A DNA stretch of 64,000 nucleotides from Primula veris (taxonomy: Eukaryota > Streptophyta > Magnoliopsida > Ericales > Primulaceae), in contig OY821740.1 in assembly GCA_963682055.1 (NCBI GenBank), positions 37,220,795-37,284,794 on the forward strand. Reading direction: 5' to 3'. Under the pieces are notes generated by a model. That model was not told the origin of the DNA, searched no databases, and was given only the letters and a program-made list of their open reading frames with translations. Position numbers and translations under genes: made by a program. Of the stretch, positions 38,501 through 49,957 are shown in pieces. The stretch's first letter is position 1, and each line of letters starts with the position of its first letter.

Positions 38501-41199
38501 CCTAATACATTGCTCACCATTTTATTTTTCCAATTTGTGAGAGAAAAAGATAGGAAAAACGCTTTCATAATAAAATGACTTGACATTTGGTTGTCTTTTT
38601 TGGTATGGCTTAGGCAATCTGGCGAGGGAATATTTGTATTCCTTTTTTTTATATAAGAACTGTTACTTTAATATTATAAACTGTATTCATTTCACATAAA
38701 ACTTTACTGTATTATTAACTTTTTTGTTGTCAAACCTTTAGCACATTGAGAAAGCTCACTGCACTTCCCAAATCCTAACCCCCTTTCTATGAGTATCAAG
38801 TCTCACCCCTTAACTAAAGGATCCTTTCCTCTCTATCTTTACTGACCCACATCCCTCATTCTCTGTATTCACTCTCATCCTAACAAGGCACACGGAATGA
38901 AAATGATATCATGACACACTTGCATATGCATTGATAACAGATTACATGAAGACAACGAGGCGTATTTAAGACTTAATTGAGAGCTTCTCGGGCCAATCAA
39001 TCACTGCCGCTGCTGCAGCCACGTCTTTCATCGCGGCTCCGTAGTCCTGTCGTCCTGCCGTGTCTGCAGATTTATACACAACCTGTTTAATCTAACTCTA
39101 ATATTGGCCTAACTATGTTTTTAACCATGTCTCGTTGTATATTGTAATTCTCCATGTATTGTGAGGATGTGAATCGTTGAGATAATGAGGGAGCTGGGCA
39201 GTAAAGAGCCTCTAGTTAAAGGGTAAGACTTGGTATTCATAGGAAAAAGATATGGTTTTGGAAAGTGAAGTGGCCTTTCTCAACGAGGCCAGGGTTCGGC
39301 AAATATACAATATAATGTAGTTTTATGTGTAATAAATATAGTTTTATAAATTATTCGAACAGTTTTATTAAATTCCCTCACCATAATCCACGTCATTTTA
39401 CACCTGACCTTCGTGTTGTACGGATTAGGGATCTTGAGTAAGAGATTATCAATTTGATTTTACATTCAAAAAGCCCGTGAACAATGCTTTTAATTGTTAA
39501 AGGAGCCTTTCACTGAATCCAATTTGTTGCCTACTTCTAAAATATATATCCTTGAGCTATTGCGTTATGTAATATACAATAGAACGAAGTGCGTTATGAC
39601 ATTAGTGCTCGAGGGGTAGTGTAAATACCACTTCCCCATGGTTTAACAGTAGCCTTTAAAAAAAACTACTTAAGCAATACTACATGATTAATTAGTACTT
39701 TGGTAACATTTTTATAGCTATTCATGGTATAAATCGATCCTACGGTAGAATTAGTTATATACCTACCCCAAATAAACATGGCGGATTATGTAGTTATCTG
39801 GTGCTTCATAGCTTGCCCCTTCTCTCACGCTAAGATTTTTTGTCAGAGAAACATTTCATCCAAAGTTGTGAGGCCAAAATCGATGGATATGGACTTTATT
39901 GGTCTATGTTAGGAGAAAGCAAGAGGAGGTAGAGTATGCAAAATAATTTGCCCAATCTAGAAAATTACAGTGTGAGATGTGATTTATTGCATTTCGAAAG
40001 AATTTGTTTACATTGCAAGAGTTGTGGGCATTAGTTTGTCTTCTCAAGGTACTTTATTTATTGAGTTCGTTAATTTTGTTAGGCTCTGACATCATATGCT
40101 ATGTCAATCCATATAATATGTAGGATATTAGAAGAGATCTGGGTATTCCTTCATTCGAACAAGATGATGAAGAACTGCAAACGAAACTAATTGTAAGTGT
40201 GCATAATTGGATGTGTACCCAGTGTGTTACGTATTTGATGGTGATGGGTTGGTTCACATTGGATTTGTCTTTTCACAGGATCATAATGTGAAATGTAGGA
40301 ACTGCCCGCATCAGGGGCTCACCTATATCGCTAAACAGGTGACTATATCCCCTGCAAAAATTTATCAGCTTTTATCGTTTTTTGTACGTTTGGTGATTAA
40401 ATAGCAATCACACAAATGGTCCCTATAATTTCATCTTAGAGTCAATATTCTGTAGTTAGTTAAACCAGAAGAGTACAGTTCTTAGCAAGGGATACCCTTT
40501 ACCTGTGGTTCCTTTTATGGAAACACTCTTTTGAATGATTAATTATATATCAAGTGGCTGATATGTGTATTTAGAGTTAATAAATACGTCTCTTAGGATC
40601 ATATCTATGTTTGTATACCATCTACTATTTTGAGCAATTGGGGGTCTTTGATATGATGGAAAAACTGTAAGTCTGAGACACAGCAAGTCACCTTTATTAA
40701 ATATTGTGGACCAAGCTTTTCACTTTATCAAATGTTAGCAACTAGTGTCGTTACAATTAGAATTACAGGGACCAAATAGAACTTTGACTGAAACTATGCG
40801 TTAATTTTTGTGTAATTTGACATTTTCCTTTTTTTTTAGAGTCTTGTACTATGAACGAGTGTTAGTTTCTGTTATCCAGTTCTAACCAACGTTTTGACTC
40901 TTCATTTTTTGAAAACTGGATCATGAAATGATCTTATATAACAAAGCACTTTGCAAACTAGTGATGCTTTGTATTGCCCAAAATCTTACTATCTGATGGG
41001 GCAACAATTTTTGTTTTTGAAATGCGAGAATCATGTTTACACAATCTAGCTAGCTACATATAGAATTTGAACAACAAAAATCTTGTAAGCTCATTCTCTT
41101 ATTTTATCTTTCTGTCGACAGACCCGGTCTGCTGATGAAGGGCAAACTCTCTTCTACGAATGTCCTGCATGTGGGCATAGCTACAAAGAGAATACATAA
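35593..41199 (+). CDS. RPA12: RNA polymerase I subunit RPA12 (A12.2)
   Basis: Exons 35593-35710, 37275-37315, 40124-40192, 40279-40338 and 41122-41199 give 121 residues, the usual length. The N-terminal zinc ribbon has Cys12, Cys15 (CHIC), Cys29 and Cys32 (CPLC). The C-terminal TFIIS-type ribbon has Cys82, Cys85, Cys110 and Cys113 (CPAC) and the hairpin TRSADEGQT at 97-105, with the acidic Asp101-Glu102 pair. Known of the family: A12.2 is a core Pol I subunit in the nucleolus; its C-terminal ribbon supports RNA cleavage and termination on rDNA, and its N-terminal ribbon resembles RPB9. All splice sites are GT-AG and all phases agree. Introns 1 and 2 (1.6 and 2.8 kb) contain transposon debris. 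A telo-box stands before the gene. Confidence 0.96.
35930..36400. mobile_element. Probable hAT-type transposon remnant in RPA12 intron 1
   Basis: The segment 36330-36400 has GGGGCTCTAGGCCCGTGCCT, then AGCCCAAAATCCGGCCCCTG and a tandem repeat of AGCCCAAAATCCGGCCCTGC. Such GGCCC-rich ends resemble termini of plant hAT elements with CAGGGCCGG-type TIRs. The left limit is not defined and no coding sequence remains. Confidence 0.35.
38746..39290. mobile_element. Long-TIR element in RPA12 intron 2 with a coding-like insert
   Basis: Left arm 38746-38878 and right arm 39165-39290 are inverted over about 130 bp. Shared blocks are TTGAGAAAG, ATCAAGTCT or ACCAAGTCT, TTAACTA, CTTTACTG, CTCCCTCATT and CACATCCTC. 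Long arms fit a MULE-like element. The interior 38975-39070 is GC-rich and on the minus strand reads [20 protein letters not shown] then [13 protein letters not shown] and stop. TSD not found. Confidence 0.6.
38973..39072 (-). pseudogene. Possible captured gene fragment inside the long-TIR element
   Basis: The minus strand has an open frame of about 33 codons ending in TAA, preceded by TAAATCTGCAG, which looks like a splice acceptor. Composition is much richer in GC than the intron around it. The peptide contains [20 protein letters not shown], which I do not recognise. It may be the last exon of a captured host gene. Confidence 0.35.
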
Positions 41200-43381
41200 G
41201 AGCAACATCTCAAGTATGACACCTGGTTCAGCACAACTTTCAGTAACAAAAGGGTCTTTTCTTTTACGGAAGCACCCAACTTGTAGTTCATCTCTTCCTC
41301 TGTTTGGTGATATTTAGCATATATTTGCAATCTTGTGTACGAGACTCTTAAATTTCTATAAGTGGGAGCTTGATGTTCAACTTGTTCGTCCTTTGAAGAC
41401 ATATTTTTACGCATAAGAGGTCTAGAAGATAACTGGGATAGACAGAATTTTGGCTTATTAAAGACGACTCTGATTAGCGCGTATGATTATAGTGTTTACA
41501 GAACATGCATGATTTTAAACGAATTATATTCTTCTTAATTGTGCCTTTAAATAATCTTAAACAGTAGATAGTGTAGATCAATACAAAAATTATCTAATAC
41601 TAGATGGTCAGCTAGTGACATTAGTGTTACAATAATACATGGGGACCTCTTTTTGTCTATTACTACCACGCTAGGCAAGAGTTAACGTGGTATCTAACGT
41701 TGTAGGGACCTGTTGATTTCTTCTAAATTTCTCTTAATGGAAAATGATGGTGAGTGTTATGACCACACAAAAAGAGAGTATTTGTAGCATTAAACTATTA
41801 TCTGCCAAATACGTAAGAAAGACCCAAGCACAATTATTCCTTTAAAAGTTTCTTTGGCACTGTTGGGATGAATATGAGAAAGTGCAAAGCATTTAGAGCA
41901 AAGTTGGGTATTATTATACGTATAAAGAAACGATATAATTTGAGATAATTAAACGATACAAGACAAAACTGATTTTTTATACACATAAAAAAACAAGAAA
42001 TGTATATTGAGAAGTGTAAAAGGATTTTGCACATAATTATTGAGAGTAGCTATTCTTATAAAGTTATTTCCATTCAGGTTTTTGATATATACATGAAGGG
42101 AAAATACAGGTGAGAAGGTAGAGATGAGCTACAATCATTTCTGAAATATGAAAAACTCAGCAGTGTATATTTTGCATATAAATCTATAAAAAATAAAATG
42201 AGAATGTATATATGAAAAAAATAGTCAGCACTTCCATAGTATTTTGTTGAAATTACATCACCCACATTTATGAATTCTAGCTAACCGATAAAGAAAGGAT
42301 AAATAAATATACATTTTACTATTTGTTGTGGAAAAAGTAAGTGCCCAAAAGAAAGGGAAGCAGGTTTTTGGTCTAAATAAATTAGTTAGTTAGAAAGGAC
42401 CCACATGATCCATTTGACAACTAGACAAAACAATTTAAAGCAAAAAACAAATAAAAGTATTTTACTTCCCACTAGCTAGCAATGCGTTACCGACACTTGC
42501 ACTTGCTCGTATTCTTTAATTTCCCATTGGCTGAGGCGACGCCTACGGGTCAATAACATCAAGCGGTGACTGCATCCCCACAATTTCAAAAATTATATTT
42601 TTTAAAATTTTAATAATATATTTTTATTAAAATATGTTAAAAATGATAATTTGATATCTTTCATTTGTTCATTTCACTTAATTTAGTAGTTTATGTAAAT
42701 TTTAACATCCCGTATAAATCATTTCTGGTTTCCGTCTTAATTATACCATAGTGCACATTGATGCTTAATGAGCCTTTTTTTAATCAATTTTTTTGACAAA
42801 AGGAATTCCATAAATTCAGATAGATTTATAAGCAAAAAATAAAATAAAAAATAATCTGCATTAAATAAAACTTTTGAGTAAAAATAAATAAAGAAATAAA
42901 GAGTAGTACACCGTAAAAACAAACGTGACAATAGTGTTGTGAGCACAAATACGTTACTAAATTTGATAAATACAATGCTAGTAATAATAATAAATAAATA
43001 ATAATACGAAAGGGTCGTTTGTAACGCTACATTGACCCCACACACAAATGCTAATTTATTGCCCCTCCAAAATTATAGAGCACAGAGAACTAAATAAATA
43101 AATAAATAAATAAATAAAATCAACTTTATTTAGCACTTATGTTTTTCCACCTGTTACATCTCCCTCTTTTCTCAAATGTTGATCATCTTTTGCATTGGCT
43201 GTTACAACAATCATATCATTAGTCCAAAATAAAAATATAAATATAAAATCTTGGGTTTTTTCTTTTTCATTTTATAATTCTGTCTTCTGTTCAAGAACCC
43301 ATCTTTTTTCCCCCCTGAGTTTTGGCCCAAGTGAAGTGTGTTTTTTCCTGTTGTTTTGGGTGATTTGATAAAAGATTAAAG
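41200..43381. other. Intergenic region RPA12 / SYT2-like
   Basis: About 2.2 kb. It begins with the RPA12 3' UTR and ends with the SYT2-like promoter and leader. An (AAAT)n microsatellite lies at 43091-43119. No coding region or clear TATA box is supported, and no transposon ends were recognised. Confidence 0.65.
43091..43119. repeat. (AAAT)n microsatellite
   Basis: Seven consecutive copies of the AAAT unit about 270 bp before the SYT2-like start codon. Confidence 0.95.
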
Positions 43382-46300
43382 ATGGGTTTTTTGAGTAGTA
43401 TAATGGGTTTCTTTGGATTTGGAATTGGGATAACATTTGGTCTTGTTATTGGTTATTATCTCTTCATCTACTTCCAACCAACTGATGTCAAGGTTCATCT
43501 CTTTCTATATCTATCTGTATATCTATATATGAATATATAATATATATATATATGTGTGTGTGTGTGTGTTTGTGTGTATCTCTTGTTTCTCTAGTTCTTC
43601 AAAAATTTCAGTTTTGTCCTACTTTTTGTCCCAAAAATGTTATATTTTTTTAGCCATAGTTTGTGGAATATATATGCATATATATGTGTGTGTGTGTGTG
43701 TGTGTATCTTTTGTTTCTTTAGTTCTTGAAAATTTTCAGTTTTGTCTTACTTATTGTCCTTAATTCTGCCAAAAATGTGATTTTGGCCATAGTTTGTGGA
43801 TCTCAAGGAAAGAAATTGGTATATATAATTTTTTTTGTAGGCTTGTTTGGCTGCAGTTATTCAGCAAACAACTAGCTTATTTCAGAAGAAAGCCGGCTCT
43901 TTAAGTGGAGTTAGCTTCTCAGTCAGAAAACTTAAACAACCTGTCTTTTTAGCGGCCAACTAAGTTTCCTATATCAATTATGCAAAATAATAAATATAAT
44001 GAGCTTAAAAGCTGTAATCTAACAAAACCCTTCGTAAATAACAACATAGGAGTAATAGGAGTATGAGGTTCATTGGAAGATGTTGGAGCATCCCCATTTT
44101 GTTATTATTATTTTTTATTTTTATTTTGTATTTTCATGACAGTGAGATGTGGGTTAGGAAAGGTTCAAGAGAGTGAGATACTGAGAAGCTCAAGTTGTCA
44201 TACTTGCATTTGTTCTAATGCTGTTATAGAAAACATGAAAAGTTAATTCAAGGCTTTAAGTTGGTTGTCAATGCTTTTGAACAATTTATTGCTTGTCTCA
44301 AGAACCTTGAAATCCCTTACTTGGTTATTTTTTCCCTCAATTTTCTTTTTGGCATGGATTCTTACTACTGCGACAGAACTCTGATAGTACTTTGTTCCTC
44401 TCTAATTATTATGTAATTTTTTTTCCAGTTAATTACGTGTTACTAATATTCATTATATAGATTATTAGGGAGAGGATTTACCCCCAAAAAATCTCCAAGC
44501 ATAAATATTAGGAGTATTATACATTGTTTAATAAATAACTTGTTGTATTTGCTTAATCTATGAGGTTTATCCCAAGTAACTGGACCACAAACTTTTTTCT
44601 CTCCAAATGCGTTTCCCTATTTTTATTATTTTCTTTTTGTTCAGAAAGTGACAGTAAGGTCTAAGTAGAAAGAAAAGGTCTGAATATCTTGAAATGTTTC
44701 ATGCCCTTTTCAATTGTCATATATTACATTGGGATTGCTATGTTAGTAACCTGTTTGTAATAATTTTCCTTATCTTCTCGTATGTATATATATTAGAGGA
44801 TCCAAGGAATTCACCCCTACTCCCGGTGAGGTTTGAACTCAAACCCACACCCTTCTGGCCTCTAGGCTATCCCTAATGAGTTCTAGCCACAACCTTATCA
44901 TATTTCCTAATCGCTAATTACGAGAAGCAAAAGACTAATATGAATACAATTTTTTTAAACAGACTGAGTTGTAGAGAGTAGAGACTATCATTTATAGAAC
45001 ATTACGAGCACATATAATTTCTTAGCTTTGTTTGTGAAACATATTTGATCACTTTACGATAAAATTGATTAATCAAGAGATCAAAGGAAGTATTTCATCA
45101 TCTTGTCTCGTGGATGTTTTGTATGGCTGTTTATCTCTTGGATACTGTTTCATTGTGACCTGTTGTCTGTTTGAGATGAATTCGATGAACTTAAAAGAAT
45201 ATATATCTATTCTTAAGTTTCATAATTGAGGTTCTTGGGATCGAGTTAAAGACGATTACTTCGTTTTATAATCCTGCCTTAAGTGTTGACCAATACCAGG
45301 CCTTGTTTGGTCGCATCTACAAGCGCAACATTTTCTGTTTTTTCTTAAAAGCTGGACTGCCTTTTGGATCAGCCTGAAAGCTGCTATGCTTTCGATTTTA
45401 CCTGAAGAAGCTAAAAGCTAAAAGTTGGAAATCCCGATTTTTTCTTTAACCCCAAACAATCCATCTTTTTTGGTTAAATGCTGCAATTAATACATGTTTG
45501 ATCTGTTTAAATCTCTCTGTCCTTTATCCTTTGCAGTACAACTAAACATATTAAATAACTGGTTTCAGTGTTCAAAAGAACTCTATATGAATTTCTCTTT
45601 TCCTCTCCTCATTCCATTTAACATTTGTAATTTCTATTTTTTTCAGGATCCTGTTTTGCGACCTTTGATTGAGCAAGACTCTAAAACTTTGCTGAGACTG
45701 CTTCCAGAGATACCTCTTTGGGTTAAAAATCCAGACATTGACCGTGTGAGCCTTTTTTACTTCTTAACTATGTAACTTGGTTGCAGGTTTTGAGCCCTGT
45801 TTTGCTTATAACCTGCAGTGCATTTGATTGACCAGATTAAAAGCTCGGCTTTTCTCTTCCTTCTTTTTTCCTGAAAATGCCAGAAGTTTTGAGCTGCAGA
45901 ACCGGCCTTTTCTCGATATGGAAAACAACTTATTTGCTTTAAAACTACAACAAAACAATGCTTAGAGCACTAGTACTAGATTGGATAGATCATTGTTAAC
46001 TTGATATGTATTATTCTCTGATAACTCATTTTCGGCACGTTAACTAATACAGATGTTGATAATCGTAACTTTATCTACTCTACAATTTGATGTTCTTTTC
46101 AATACGTGTATGCTTATACCTTAATTATGCCTGAAACCAACATGATCTTCTATTCTGCACCGTCCGTGTTCCTGATAATTGCTACTTTTATAGATTGATT
46201 GGCTTAACAAATTCATCGAGACAATGTGGCCCTATTTGGACAAGGTATGCTTACCTGGGCTTGTTTTAGGCTTTTTGCTCTTTTAAGTTTGTGTTTTTGT

Positions 46301-48965
46301 GTACTGATGGTGAAACGCTTTCAGGCAATATGCAAGACTGCAAAAACGATCGCTACACCAATTATCGCTGAGCAAATTCCAAAATACAAAATTGACTCTG
46401 TTGAATTTAAAGTGCTTAGTTTGGGCACTCTACCTCCTACTTTTCAAGGTCCTCTCTCTTTCTATCTCTTTGTGAAGGCATATGTTTGTATTATAATTTG
46501 ACTAGGAAATTTTGGTTTGAAGTTTTTGGACTCTGATTTTTTTCAGTTGACCCACGGTTTCGAATGACCGAATGGAGCCGAGAGTTTGGAAATGCTATTT
46601 GGATATAGAATTTCCATTATGAAACAATACCACTTCCTTTCATTTCCACCTCATTTCCTAGTTTCTGAAGTCTGTAACAGTCAATTCAACATTTCATCGT
46701 GAAACCGCCACAACTTAGTGTAACATCTGTTTTGTTTAATTAGAATCACAGCATTTATCCCCACCAAATCATACCATATTTCGCACACAAGACACAGATT
46801 CTCTACCTTTATTCTTTGTTTCCCCATAGTAAATTTTAAAAATGTTTAGTACTTGACGATTTATTTTTTTCTTTTAGGAATGAAAGCATATGTCACTGAC
46901 GAGAAAGAGTTAATTATGGAACCATCAATGAGGTGGGCGGGCAATCCTAACATCATTATTGAAGCGAAGGCATTTGGTTTGAGAGCCACTGTTCAGGTAT
47001 ATTGCTTTTTATGTAAAAGTTTATGAAGACTTTTACTTCTCTATATTTTTCCTTTGAATTTCTTTCCGAATAAATAAACAGTTAGCACATGCTGGTTATT
47101 GGTCTTGAAGTTGTTTTCTGATCTGGAAACTAACTACACCCGGATTGGTTTAATTGTTTTTCCTTTTTAGACTACAGATTTTTTATTGCACCAGTTTTAA
47201 GGACTACGAAAAATAATTTTCTGTTTAAATTTAACTTTGTCTGAAAACTTATATTGAGATGAAAAAAGAAGATCGCAAAAGTATGATTGTTTTCAGTCGC
47301 TGAACTGAATGGAAATGATAACACTAAATCAGATTTGTAAACAATGTTAACCAGATACCAAAATGAACATTATCCTATTATTAGAGAGACCAAATTGTTG
47401 CTTTCTTTGAATAGTGAATCAATTTCACGGTGAATTTCAGGTGGTCGATTTACAAGTATTTGCTTCTCCACGTATTACCTTGAAGCCATTGGTTCCAAGC
47501 TTTCCTTGCTTTGCCAAGATTTTGGTATCTCTCATGGAGAAGGTGTGTAAACATGATGTGTAAAACAGTAGGTGATACAAATTTTTCATTCTTAAAAATA
47601 GAAAATTAAATCTTTCATTGAGTCTCTTGTGATAGAATTACACAAAAGAAGGTGATTCTGAATAGAGGGATCGTTTTTTAATTTTTATCTACAGCGGACT
47701 AGAATTTTATGGTCTAAATTCTTCTAAATAGGCATAAAAGATTGTTTTTCCCTTTTGAATATTTTCATTGTGAATGATTTTATTTTACTTGTACCCCATT
47801 GGTTTGGTAATGCAGCCTCATGTTGATTTTGGTTTGAAAGTGTTGGGAGCAGATGTTATGTCCATTCCTGGCCTTTATAGATTTGTTCAGGTACCAGCAC
47901 TGTTTTTTTGTTTTCTTTTTTGGTTTTGCAATTTATTTATTAAACTTGGTGTCTGAGAATAATTTTGTGTTTATTTGTTTAGGAGCTAATAAAAGATCAG
48001 GTTGCCAATATGTACCTCTGGCCCAAATTTCTTGAGGTTCCAATCATGGATCCTGCAAAGTATGACTACTATGTCCTTTTCAATTTTTATTTGCTTCTAT
48101 TTCAAATCCTTAACTTCAATCTTTTTTATGTTCTTTTATTTTAGATGTTGCCAAATTCTGCTCTTAGGTTATTTTTGGTTGATAATAATCAATTCTAAGA
48201 ATTTTTTTTAGAATTTTTGCTGGATTTGTTCCCATCGTCAGATTATATTCTCATTCTTACTCAAGATCCTAATTGTTATCATCTTATATATTTTTCTTTC
48301 TGATAGAAAGTTTTAAATAGAAAACTCAGGTTTTAAGCTGATCAACCAGATACAAGTTAGCTTCTATGAAAAAATACCCAAAAGTCTTTGAGTTTAAAAG
48401 CTGCAAAAAAACAAGGCCTATATTTTATATTTAACAACTATGTACTTAACTGCTTCTGCTTATTATGCAGAGCCATGAAGAAACCTGTTGGGATTCTTAG
48501 TGTGAAGGTTGTGAGAGCAATGAAGCTTAAAAAGAAAGATCTTTTGGGTGCTTCAGACCCTTACGTAAAACTAAAACTCACGGAGGATAAACTTCCCTCT
48601 AAAAAAACAACAGTAAAACGCAAAAACTTGAACCCTGAATGGAATGAGGAATTCAACTTTGTCGTTAAGGACCCCCAAACTCAAGCGTTGGAGATCAATT
48701 TGTATGACTGGGAACAGGTAATTTTACTCTTCATTTACTTATCCCTTGCTTGGTGGTTGCCTAAGTAGTTGTCTAGTTGATCAGCTTAAAAGACGAGCTT
48801 CTGTGTTTTTATGGCCTGTAAATGCTAAAATCTGTAAGCTGGATGAGACTCTCTTTTCTATATTTCAAAAAGTTCAGCTTACTTGCTTAAAACATGCAAC
48901 CGAACAAACTCTTCTTATGATGTGGGTTGACACTTATGTTTAATTGTGAGTTTTATAATAAAATT

Positions 48966-48997
<32 letters not shown>

Positions 48998-49926
48998 TTT
49001 TATTTTTTTTTTGAAAGACTGTTTTGCAAATACGAATTTCTAGAAATTTGTTGGGTGTATAAAATGTGTGCTTTCGTTTTTTTATACTCTTTTCTTTTTC
49101 AAGAAGATAAAAAGGGATTATGCTAAATTGCAAAAAAGACTTGTCATTCTCTGATTGGTGCCAGCATTTTTCTGTAGCATGCTAATATGGTAATACCTAT
49201 GAACATGTTACTTGGTACATGCACACCAAGGCAACTCTATTTCGAAACTGACGTGTCATAAAAACCCAAATTCATTTGAGAACGAATAATGCTACACAAA
49301 CAAAAACTTTTTAAATTATCCAGAAGAAGTGCCTTCAATAAACGTTAACTCCTGCTTTCTCACTAGCCAATGCAATGTTGCACGAGATTACATGTAAATT
49401 TATGTAAAAAGTTCTTGTTCGGCAATTCAAACAAGTACAACCTTTTTTTATGAACAAAAGCAAAATTTTAGTTTGATAAGCATCTTCATCAATGCGGTAT
49501 CATCAGACCATGAATGCATAATGATTTGAAAATAAATAAATAATTATTCTTGCAGGTGGGCAAGCACGACAAGATGGGCATGAATGTAATAACATTGAAA
49601 GAACTCACATCCGAGGAGTCAAAAGAAATGACCCTAGAGCTGCTAAAGAACATGGACCCAAATGATGTTGTGAACGAAAAGTCTCGTGGGCAAATTCTTT
49701 TAGAAGTGATGTATAAGCCTTTTAAGGACAACGAGATACCGAAAGAATCTGATGATCCAGATGCCATTGAAAAAGCTCCCGAGGGTACTCCGGAAACTGG
49801 TGGATTACTTGTTGTTATTGTTCATGAAGCTCAGGATTTGGAGGGGAAACACCACACGAACCCTCAAGTTCGCATTCTTTTTAGAGGGGAAGAGAAGAGA
49901 ACCAAGGTATCTTTGTATAGTTAAAT

Positions 49927-49957
<31 letters not shown>

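Noticed and set aside
43554..43763. 69-codon Val/Cys-rich ORF
   Set aside because: Translation of two (TG)n tracts in SYT2-like intron 1.
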